NCBI GenBank assembly: GCA_045615505.1
Contig: JAZLEZ010000023.1
Location: 1 to 5,691, forward strand
DNA length: 5,691 nt
Source of the DNA: JAZLEZ01 sp045615505
GTDB lineage: Bacteria; Spirochaetota; Spirochaetia; Sphaerochaetales; Sphaerochaetaceae
Direction: 5' to 3'
Shown here: positions 1 through 4,679 of the stretch, piece by piece
How the letters are laid out: each line of letters starts with the position of its first letter
Numbering within the stretch: position 1 is the stretch's first letter
Made by a program: the position numbers and the translations under genes
Notes under the pieces: model-generated
Databases searched by the model: none
Seen by the model: only the letters and a program-made list of their open reading frames with translations
Told to the model about the DNA's origin: nothing

Positions 1-73
1 CAAAAAACAGGTTGAAAAAGACCTGGATGATGTTCTTTCTTTAGCTAAGCCTTGGATTCAGTCTGAATCATAA
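1..73 (+). CDS. 3' end of an unrecognised gene (partial)
   Basis: An open frame runs in from the left edge (first complete codon at base 2) and stops at TAA 71-73, giving 23 visible residues. They are charged at first and end in LAKPWIQSES. The acidic/basic run KKQVEKDLDDV would suit an amphipathic helix. This is too little to name a family. The frame is supported only by being open to the edge and by ordinary codon use, so it could be a chance frame. A 15-bp palindrome lies across its last codons (55-69). Confidence 0.45.
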   Translation, partial: KKQVEKDLDDVLSLAKPWIQSES

Positions 74-108
74 TCATGGTTAGATTTTCTATCTTGATTC
101 ACAGACTG
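55..108. repeat. Palindrome and bulged inverted repeat across the stop codon of the first gene
   Basis: Bases 55-69 read GATTCAGTCTGAATC, a perfect 7-1-7 palindrome. The right part also pairs with a second arm: CAGTCTGAATCA (59-70) against TGATTC-AC-AGACTG (95-108), a 12-bp stem interrupted by a two-base bulge, with a 24-base loop. It is followed by only three T's (109-111). It could be the transcript end of the upstream gene, but the T tract is too poor to call it a standard terminator. Confidence 0.4.
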
Positions 109-137
109 TTTCGGTTAGATTTTATCGTGATACAACA
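78..137 (+). repeat. Imperfect direct repeat (GGTTAGATTTT type), two copies
   Basis: GGTTAGATTTT occurs exactly at 78-88 and 113-123, 35 bases apart. After each copy the similarity continues with a small gap: ATC, one variable base, TGAT, one variable base, CA. The whole units are about 25 bases (78-103 and 113-137). The meaning is unknown; it may be a pair of protein sites or a slipped duplication. Confidence 0.5.
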
Positions 138-213
138 CGCACGCACACACGCACACAACGCACGCATTGTGCAGCAAAGGCAATGGTGCAACGCATGCAA
201 TGGTGGAATGCAA
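135..213 (+). repeat. Alternating purine-pyrimidine tract followed by a 17-bp tandem duplication
   Basis: Bases 135-157 alternate purine and pyrimidine without a break (ACAC, GCAC and CGCA steps), and 158-167 continue the pattern after one phase slip. Such (CA/CG)n tracts can adopt Z-DNA under negative supercoiling. Directly downstream, units 180-196 and 197-213 match at 14 of 17 positions and both begin GCAATGGTG. A 17-base period is not a multiple of three, which argues against coding. The tract lies within the 642-base stretch (74-715) that holds no clear gene. Confidence 0.55.
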
Positions 214-350
214 GCATAATGCGCAGAACAAGCATAAATTCACTGAACAGGATAACTATGTAGGACAAGGATAAATGGGCCAAAAAGGGGCCATAATTGT
301 GGGTGCAATAAGAGGCGCAAAGGAGAAAAGCGGAAGAAATGACACATTTT

Positions 351-388
351 TTGGGTCAATTTTCCCCAAGTGCGTCAAAATTACCCGA
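351..388. repeat. Inverted repeat with one bulged base
   Basis: GGGTCAATTTT (353-363) pairs with AAAATTACCC (377-386) apart from one bulged C, around a 13-base loop. A competing short stem pairs TTGGG (351-355) with CCCAA (365-369). Neither is followed by a T tract on either strand, so a factor-independent terminator is unlikely. It may be an operator or an RNA structure; its role is unknown. Confidence 0.4.
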
Positions 389-434
389 TTTAAATAAAGC
401 AGAGCCGAATAGTTGTCTTTAGTAGGGGGTTCAA

Positions 435-515
435 ATGAAACGAAAGCTACAAAGAAACAAATTATTTCATTTTAATAAGCAACTTGCAAAACGAATTTTA
501 ATAAATCAGGTCTAA
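435..515 (+). CDS. Possible small basic protein (26 codons)
   Basis: ATG at 435 is preceded by GGGGG (425-429) at five bases, a passable Shine-Dalgarno position, and the frame runs 26 codons to TAA at 513. The peptide begins MKRKLQRNKLF and is strongly basic and asparagine/leucine rich, with no recognisable domain. An AT-rich sequence will often give such lysine-rich frames by chance, and I see no clear promoter. It is listed only because it lies in a long gene-free stretch upstream of hsp20. Confidence 0.15.
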   Translation: MKRKLQRNKLFHFNKQLAKRILINQV

Positions 516-533
516 ATTTGGATTCGATAAATG

Positions 534-582
534 TAGTGTGAAAACTGAGAAATACTGTCTTATTTTAAAGTTTTTCACACTA
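534..582. promoter_or_regulatory. Long dyad, candidate enhancer site for a sigma-54 activator
   Basis: TAGTGTGAAAACT (534-546) and AGTTTTTCACACTA (569-582) are near-perfect inverted copies separated by 22 bases. There is no T tract after the right arm, so it does not look like a terminator. Counted from the predicted hsp20 transcription start (about 691), the dyad spans roughly -157 to -109. This is where bacterial enhancer-binding proteins usually sit for -24/-12 promoters. The sequence and position are seen; the role is inferred. Confidence 0.45.
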
Positions 583-664
583 TCGTTTAGCGGTTTCAAA
601 GAACGCCTGAGAATTAAAAAGGAGTTTAGCAAGTTGCTCTTAATGTAAAGAATTAACAGAAAGT

Positions 665-679
665 TGGCACGCTTTTTGC
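665..679 (+). promoter_or_regulatory. Sigma-54 (-24/-12) promoter of hsp20
   Basis: The stretch TTGGCACGCTTTTTGCT (664-680) matches the sigma-54 consensus TGGCACG-N4-TTGC at every fixed position. The GG (666-667) and GC (678-679) doublets have the required ten-base separation. The predicted transcription start is about 12 bases past the GC, near 691, giving a leader of only about 25 bases before the hsp20 ATG. Transcription would then require RpoN plus an ATP-driven activator. A small heat-shock gene with a sigma-54 promoter has precedent in E. coli ibpB. Confidence 0.85.
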
Positions 680-690
680 TTTATGTAAAA

Positions 691-709
691 CGGATGAAAA
701 ATCCGGAGG
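691..709 (+). promoter_or_regulatory. 5' leader hairpin joined to the hsp20 ribosome binding site
   Basis: CGGAT (691-695) and ATCCG (701-705) form a perfect 5-bp stem with a GAAAA loop, beginning at the predicted +1 of the sigma-54 promoter. The right arm runs directly into the strong Shine-Dalgarno GGAGG (705-709), sharing its first G. The ribosome site is six bases from ATG 716, which fixes the start of hsp20. The hairpin may protect the 5' end or partly hinder ribosome access at low temperature, as larger thermosensors of hsp20 genes do. The temperature role is inference. Confidence 0.5.
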
Positions 710-715
710 TACAAA

Positions 716-1126
716 ATGAATTACTTAATGACAAGAAACGCAGCAAATGATTTTGAAACATTCTTTGATGACATGTTCAGCAATTGGGGAATCAGAAACA
801 GCAAAATTCCGGCAGTTGATGTTTACGAAGATTCAAAGGCATTCTATGTAGAAGCAGAACTTCCCGGATATAAGGAAGAAGATGTAAATGTGCATGTGGA
901 AAAGCATGTCCTTCACATCTCCAGCGAAAAACTTGCAACCAACAAGGACAGAAAATATCTGGTAAGGGAAAGAAACTACATCAAGTTCGACAGATCCTTC
1001 TCTCTCCCTGAAGGTATCGACGAAGATAAAATTGAGGCAGAGTTCTCGGACGGAGTTCTCACAATTTCCTTGCCTAAAATGCCTGTGGAGCAACCGAAAA
1101 AGATCAGTATCAGTTTCAAACACTGA
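716..1126 (+). CDS. Small heat-shock protein, Hsp20/alpha-crystallin family
   Basis: This is a 136-residue cytoplasmic ATP-independent holdase that binds unfolding proteins and passes them to the DnaK and ClpB machinery. It has a short N-terminal arm (about 1-31, with the aromatic stretch FETFFDDMFSNWG), then an alpha-crystallin beta-sandwich (about 32-122). The sandwich contains ELPGY (48-52), the conserved arginine of FDRSF (R93) and the family signature A-x-x-x-x-GVL (A108 to L115). The C-terminal I-x-I motif, which locks oligomers together, is ISI at 130-132. The length is typical for class A bacterial sHsps. The start at 716 is set by GGAGG at 705-709; an in-frame ATG at 728 has no such site. 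Expression is predicted to depend on sigma-54 (665-679). No CIRCE element is visible upstream. An 8-bp hairpin spans its stop codon. Confidence 0.95.
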   Translation: MNYLMTRNAANDFETFFDDMFSNWGIRNSKIPAVDVYEDSKAFYVEAELPGYKEEDVNVHVEKHVLHISSEKLATNKDRKYLVRERNYIKFDRSFSLPEGIDEDKIEAEFSDGVLTISLPKMPVEQPKKISISFKH

Positions 1127-1129
1127 TAC
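1107..1129 (+). repeat. Hairpin across the hsp20 stop codon
   Basis: GTATCAGT (1107-1114) and ACTGATAC (1122-1129) form a perfect 8-bp stem with a seven-base loop; the stop codon TGA (1124-1126) lies in the right arm. No T tract follows, so it is not a standard terminator. It could stabilise the hsp20 mRNA 3' end or slow exonucleases. Confidence 0.4.
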
Positions 1130-1135
1130 ACGAAT

Positions 1136-1205
1136 GCCGGTAAACGAACGGCGGGAAGACAACAGCGATAAAACAATGTCGGTAAATTACGGCGGTAAAA
1201 CAACA
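1136..1205 (+). repeat. Diverged direct repeat of about 28 bp, two copies
   Basis: Bases 1136-1164 and 1178-1205 are similar over about 28 positions. Both carry CGGTAAA near the left end, ACGGCGG in the middle and ACAACA at the right end. A third CGGTAAA sits at 1193-1199 inside the second copy, so the core occurs at 1138, 1180 and 1193. A short stem, ACACC/GGTGT (1203-1217), follows. No convincing gene reads through the stretch, and it is more GC-rich than its surroundings. Origin and role are unknown. Confidence 0.45.
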
Positions 1206-1238
1206 CCGGCAAGGTGTCGGCAGATGTGCGGGAAAACA

Positions 1239-1270
1239 TTTTGAGGCAGATATTCGAATCTGCCTCAAAA
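1239..1270. repeat. Perfect 13-bp inverted repeat between hsp20 and trkA
   Basis: TTTTGAGGCAGAT (1239-1251) and ATCTGCCTCAAAA (1258-1270) are exact inverted copies around a six-base loop. The T's lie on the outside left and the A's on the outside right. This is the reverse of a bidirectional terminator (A's left, T's right), so neither strand gives a U tract after the stem. It is better read as a protein-binding palindrome or an RNA stability or processing hairpin in the 3' part of the hsp20 transcript. Confidence 0.55.
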
Positions 1271-1294
1271 GATGCGATACGCAGGAGCAAAGAC

Positions 1295-1363
1295 ATGAGC
1301 GGAAAACTTGGGAGTTGTGCAAAAAATGATTTGCAAGAGGTACTTTCAAAACTGCCTTCATAA
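1295..1363 (+). CDS. Possible 22-codon leader or small protein
   Basis: ATG at 1295 has a well-placed AGGAG (1283-1287, seven bases before), and the frame runs 22 codons to TAA at 1361-1363. The peptide starts MSGKLGSCAKND and ends in a leucine-spaced stretch, LQEVLSKLPS, that could be an amphipathic helix. It sits between the 13-bp inverted repeat and the terminator-like hairpin upstream of trkA. It could be a small protein, a leader peptide or chance. I recognise no family. Confidence 0.25.
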   Translation: MSGKLGSCAKNDLQEVLSKLPS

Positions 1364-1398
1364 ATCTTGAATTTGACTTTGCATTGCTGAAGAAACCC

Positions 1399-1438
1399 AC
1401 AGGGGACCTGAACATTGATTAGGGCCCCCTGTTTTGTT
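1399..1438 (+). terminator. Factor-independent terminator between hsp20 and trkA
   Basis: ACAGGGG (1399-1405) pairs perfectly with CCCCTGT (1426-1432). A second inner stem, CCT/AGG (1407-1409 with 1421-1423), stacks on it across small bulges. The right arm runs into TTTTGTT (1432-1438). This is the best terminator structure in the window and would end transcripts coming from hsp20 or the sORF at 1295. It ends only 12 bases before the trkA ATG. Confidence 0.7.
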
Positions 1439-1443
1439 AAAAT
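1415..1443 (+). promoter_or_regulatory. Candidate sigma-70 promoter giving a leaderless trkA mRNA
   Basis: TTGATT (1415-1420) and TAAAAT (1438-1443) are separated by exactly 17 bases and differ from TTGACA and TATAAT at two and one positions. The expected start of transcription, about seven bases past the -10 box, falls at 1449-1451, on the trkA ATG. No purine-rich Shine-Dalgarno lies in the 15 bases before that ATG. Together these suggest a leaderless transcript. The -35 box lies in the loop and the spacer in the right arm of the terminator hairpin. Confidence 0.45.
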
Positions 1444-1450
1444 CAAAAAT

Positions 1451-2791
1451 ATGAAAGTAGTTATCCTTGGCGCAGGCCGTAGAGGAACAAGACTGGCCAG
1501 ACATCTTACTGAAGAGAAAAAAGATGTATTGGTTTTAGATGAAAATCCCGATGCAGTTAAAAGAATAATGGAAAATGTTGACTGCCTTGCATACAAGGCA
1601 AGCGGTACGGACATTGACGAACTGGAAGAAGCAGGAATAAGAGGAGCAGATGCATTCATAGCCCTCACAAGCAGTGATGAAACAAACCTCGTTTCCTGTT
1701 CGCTGGCAGCATCGGAATTCAATATCTCTACGACAATCTGTGCAATCAAAAACATTTCCTACACAAAAACGCAGAATCTTATGGGCATTACCCATATTAT
1801 CAATCCATTTGAAGAAACAGCAAAATCAATTGTAAGAAGCATAGAAAGAGGAATCTACTCAGACATCATAAGCTTCGAGAATTCTTCCCTTGTTCTGTAC
1901 AATGCACCTATTGAAGCAGGCTCAAAATACGCAGGCAAAACAGTCAGGGAAATCAGGGCAATGATCCCTGCCCGGTTCATTATTGCTGCACTTCAAAGAA
2001 ATTCCGTTGCCTCAGTCCCGAGCGGTGATACCATTGTTCAGACCGGAGACACATTGAGCCTTGCGGCAGATGAAAAAAGCGTTGAATTGATTCTGGGAGC
2101 TGTGGGAAAGAAACGCTGTAAGACAAATAAAATCGCAATAGTCGGCGGAACAAAAGTTGCGGATTATCTCATACACAGAATCAGTGACTCTGTAAGAAAA
2201 AACATTACATACATCGATTCGAATTTAACAGAATGTGAGAAGTTTGCATCGAGATATCCGGATATGCTTGTCATAAACGAGAACATAACCCGAGAAGGAG
2301 CATTCAGACAGGCAGGACTGGAAGACTATGACCTGCTGGTCTGCATTTCCGACACGGACGAAAGAAACATACTTATAGCAAGTTATGCAAAATCAGCCGG
2401 AGTCAAAGCCGTCATTTCAGTAGTCGGAAAGAATGCCGATTATCTCAGAATCGCAAACCACCTCAATATCGATGCCATTGTATCGGTCCAGAATGAATCA
2501 GTTGACTCGATAATGCGCTATCTGCACGGAACGAATGTATCAACATTACATTCTCTGTTTGACGGAGGAATAGAAGCATTTGAGTATATGGTTTCTTCAA
2601 AAAGCCGTCTTTGCGGCAACAAGCTCAAAGACATCGACATAAGAGGAAAGGGAATAATCACCGGAATCGTAAAGGACGGACAGACAATAATACCGGACGG
2701 CAATACCGTAATTGAAGAAGGAAACATCATCATTATGGTTACACAAAGAAAGGCTTCAGAATTTATTCAGAACCTCATAGCGGAGAGCTGA
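1451..2791 (+). CDS. trkA: Trk potassium uptake system, cytoplasmic regulatory subunit TrkA
   Basis: This is a 446-residue peripheral protein that binds the TrkH channel from the cytoplasm and gates potassium uptake in response to nucleotides (NAD(H), ATP/ADP). It has the full-length TrkA layout: RCK_N 1 (about 1-120), RCK_C 1 (about 140-220), RCK_N 2 (from about 227) and RCK_C 2 (about 365-446). The first Rossmann fold has a clear GAGRRG at 7-12 and the acidic end of the second strand in VLDEN (D30). The second fold has only GGTKVA (232-237), lacking the final glycines, so its nucleotide site may be altered. ATG 1451 is chosen because MKVVILGAGRRG is the normal TrkA N-terminus. An in-frame TTG at 1415 would place 12 foreign residues over the terminator. 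There is no Shine-Dalgarno. The stop overlaps the trkH start by one base. Confidence 0.95.
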   Translation: MKVVILGAGRRGTRLARHLTEEKKDVLVLDENPDAVKRIMENVDCLAYKASGTDIDELEEAGIRGADAFIALTSSDETNLVSCSLAASEFNISTTICAIKNISYTKTQNLMGITHIINPFEETAKSIVRSIERGIYSDIISFENSSLVLYNAPIEAGSKYAGKTVREIRAMIPARFIIAALQRNSVASVPSGDTIVQTGDTLSLAADEKSVELILGAVGKKRCKTNKIAIVGGTKVADYLIHRISDSVRKNITYIDSNLTECEKFASRYPDMLVINENITREGAFRQAGLEDYDLLVCISDTDERNILIASYAKSAGVKAVISVVGKNADYLRIANHLNIDAIVSVQNESVDSIMRYLHGTNVSTLHSLFDGGIEAFEYMVSSKSRLCGNKLKDIDIRGKGIITGIVKDGQTIIPDGNTVIEEGNIIIMVTQRKASEFIQNLIAES

Positions 2792-4239
2792 TGCATTTTA
2801 AGAAAGTACTTAAACTTTTTTCATCTGTCATGAGCTTCGTTGCCGCAATAATGCTGATTCCCACAATCATGGCACTGATTCTGCATGAAACACCGGCATT
2901 CAAGTCTTTTGCCGTTACGGTAACTGCAATAGCTCTGGTCTGTGCAATTCTGAAATCGATTACCCACACCGTAAGTTTTGACGGACTGTCTATGCGGGAC
3001 GGGTTTTTGTTCACAACACTTACATGGATATTTGCCGCCGCATTCGGAGCAATTCCACCGGTAATGACCAAATCGCTTCCACATTACTCCGATGCTTTCT
3101 TTGAAATCATAAGCGGATTTACAACCACGGGAGCAACAAGAATCGATAATGTTGAAGGATGCTTTAAAAGCATTCTCCTCTGGAGAGCCCTTTCAAACTG
3201 GTTGGGAGGAATGGGAATAGTAGTACTGTTTGTTGCACTCCTTCCGGCAATAGGTTCAGGAGCAGGAAGTTTCAAACTTATGGGCGCAGAAACCGTAGGA
3301 CCGGTAAAAGGAAAACTCACATCAAAGACAAGAAGTACCGCAATAATTTTATGGGAAATGTATCTTGGACTTACAGCGGCACAGATTCTGGCACTATCAG
3401 CAGGCGGGCTTCCTCTCTTTGACTGTATAACAATAGCATTTTCAACAGTATCTACTGCAGGATTTTCCATAAAAAACAACTCAATCGGAGCATACGGATC
3501 TGCATACATAGATGTTGTAGTAACAATCTTTATGCTTATGGCATCATTGAATTTTACGCTGTACTTCAAGGTAATAACCGGAAAAATCCGTGAAGTACTG
3601 CATGATACAGAGTTCAGGGTATTCTTTATTATCGTAGGAACAGCAGTATTTGCGGGAGCATTTTACCTCTATTTGAGCAAAAGTTACGCAAGTTTTGCAC
3701 AGGCATTGCGCTATATGGCCTTCCATGTAGCATCCGTTATTTCAACAACGGGATTTGCAACAGCAAGTATCATCAACTGGCCGACATTTGCCCTTATGAT
3801 ACTGATTGCACTGATGTTTATAGGAGGCTGTGCAGGCTCAACTGCAGGCGGAATCAAGGTAGTCAGAATACATGTTCTTTTTCAGTCCGCGTGCAACAGC
3901 ATCAGAAAAAAGAACCATTCCAATTCTGTCTATACCCTCAAGATGAACAACGAGGTAATCAGCGAAGATACAGTATTCTCCATACTGACTTTTGTTGTCA
4001 TCTACATTGCAACATGGTTGATTTCAACTGTAATCATTTCTTTGACAGGCGCAAGCATAGTAGATTGTCTTTCTTCTACCCTTCTTTCTTTGGGAAACAT
4101 AGGTTTGGGTTTCGGAAGTAAACTGTTCTCAAGCTATCCTCAATGGACAAACTGGGTCTTCAGCTTTCTGATGCTTGCGGGCAGACTTGAGCTTTTGACA
4201 GTTTATGTTCTGTTCTCAAGAAGTTTCTGGAAACATTGA
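2791..4239 (+). CDS. trkH: Trk potassium uptake system, membrane channel subunit TrkH
   Basis: This is a 482-residue inner-membrane protein forming the potassium-conducting pore, close to the usual TrkH length of about 483. It shows the four pore-loop repeats of the TrkH/KtrB superfamily with filter glycines: FTTTGA (110-115), STVSTAGFS (218-226), SVISTTGFA (315-323) and LGNIGLGFG (434-442). The conserved NWLGGMGI follows the first loop, and GGCAGSTAGGIK (345-356), the family's helix-loop hallmark near the intramembrane gate, lies between the third and fourth loops. Many hydrophobic segments span the rest. Translation starts inside the trkA stop (TGATG) with GGAGAG at 2782-2787, so the two subunits are translationally coupled. 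The gene converges with mscL on the opposite strand. No frameshift or truncation is seen. Confidence 0.95.
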   Translation: MHFKKVLKLFSSVMSFVAAIMLIPTIMALILHETPAFKSFAVTVTAIALVCAILKSITHTVSFDGLSMRDGFLFTTLTWIFAAAFGAIPPVMTKSLPHYSDAFFEIISGFTTTGATRIDNVEGCFKSILLWRALSNWLGGMGIVVLFVALLPAIGSGAGSFKLMGAETVGPVKGKLTSKTRSTAIILWEMYLGLTAAQILALSAGGLPLFDCITIAFSTVSTAGFSIKNNSIGAYGSAYIDVVVTIFMLMASLNFTLYFKVITGKIREVLHDTEFRVFFIIVGTAVFAGAFYLYLSKSYASFAQALRYMAFHVASVISTTGFATASIINWPTFALMILIALMFIGGCAGSTAGGIKVVRIHVLFQSACNSIRKKNHSNSVYTLKMNNEVISEDTVFSILTFVVIYIATWLISTVIISLTGASIVDCLSSTLLSLGNIGLGFGSKLFSSYPQWTNWVFSFLMLAGRLELLTVYVLFSRSFWKH

Positions 4240-4246
4240 TTCCAGA
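4226..4246. terminator. Hairpin between convergent trkH and mscL
   Basis: TCTGGAA (4226-4232) and TTCCAGA (4240-4246) form a perfect 7-bp stem with a seven-base loop containing the trkH stop codon; two wobble pairs can lengthen it. It lies in the 23-base gap region of two converging genes, where a shared terminator is expected. The T tracts are poor on both strands (GGAATTTG on the plus strand), so termination may be weak or factor-dependent. Confidence 0.4.
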
Positions 4247-4262
4247 GGAATTTGCCCTTAAT

Positions 4263-4679
4263 TCAGTTTTTCTTCAAAAGGTCTCTGATTTCCGTAAGAA
4301 GTGCAGTTTCTTCGCTGATTTTATTTTCTTCAGCTTTTTCAGATTCTCCATGCTTCATAAGTTTGTCTCTTGTTGCGTTGATAAGTTTAATGAGATTGAA
4401 GACAAAAAACGAAACAATGAGGAAATTCAAAATTGAATTAAGAAACGAACCGTAGTTCAGAGTAAGGGCCGGAGCCGTATCCGTTGCCTTTCTGAGTACA
4501 AGACAGTTGTTCGCAAAATTGATTCCGCTTGTGATAAAACCTATAAGAGGACTGATTATATCCTTTACAAAAGAATTCACTATTGCAGTAAATGCCGAGC
4601 CGACAACAATACCGACTGTCATATCGATTACGCTACCGCGCTTGATAAATGTAAGAAATTCATTCAAAAGCTTTTTCAT
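4263..4679 (-). CDS. mscL: Large-conductance mechanosensitive channel MscL
   Basis: This is a 138-residue inner-membrane channel that opens under membrane tension and releases small solutes during osmotic downshock. The N-terminal amphipathic helix (MKKLLNEFLTFIKRG) is followed by the family signature RGSVIDMTVGIVVGSAF (14-30) at the start of TM1, with the glycine/small-residue pore lining. The periplasmic loop (about 47-74) ends in NYGSFLN (75-81), and TM2 is about 80-100 (FLIVSFFVFNLIKLIN). The C-terminal bundle helix carries LLTEIRDLL (127-135), nearly identical to the E. coli motif. GAGGAG (positions 4691-4686 on this strand) lies six bases before ATG. The start overlaps the stop of the YwaF-like gene by four bases (ATGA), so the two are coupled. 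The length is normal and no defect is visible. Confidence 0.96.
   Translation of the reverse strand: MKKLLNEFLTFIKRGSVIDMTVGIVVGSAFTAIVNSFVKDIISPLIGFITSGINFANNCLVLRKATDTAPALTLNYGSFLNSILNFLIVSFFVFNLIKLINATRDKLMKHGESEKAEENKISEETALLTEIRDLLKKN

Noticed and set aside
180..213. CRISPR array reading of the 17-bp units
   Set aside because: There are only two directly adjacent units without spacers, and no cas gene is present.
339..422. 27-codon frame starting at ATG 339
   Set aside because: AGGAG is 13 bases away, too far, and the nearer GGAAG is too close; the frame overlaps an inverted repeat and shows no recognisable features.
534..582. Terminator reading of the long dyad
   Set aside because: No T tract follows either arm, and the loop of 22 bases is too long for a typical terminator.
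1239..1270. Calling the 13-bp inverted repeat a bidirectional terminator
   Set aside because: The T and A tracts are on the wrong sides, so neither strand has a U tract after the stem.
1415..1450. TTG at 1415 as the trkA start
   Set aside because: It adds 12 residues unlike any TrkA N-terminus, lies in the loop of the terminator hairpin and has no ribosome site; MKVVILGAGRRG from ATG 1451 is canonical.
1271..1450. Riboswitch upstream of trkA, such as a c-di-AMP (ydaO-type) or other ion-sensing RNA
   Set aside because: I could not find the conserved core of such an RNA here; only the simple terminator hairpin is clear, and the predicted trkA transcript appears leaderless.
833..1755. Minus-strand open frames opposite hsp20 and the 5' part of trkA, up to 259 codons
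   Set aside because: They lie opposite strongly supported genes, have no ribosome sites or family motifs, and show cysteine- and serine-rich composition typical of antisense frames.
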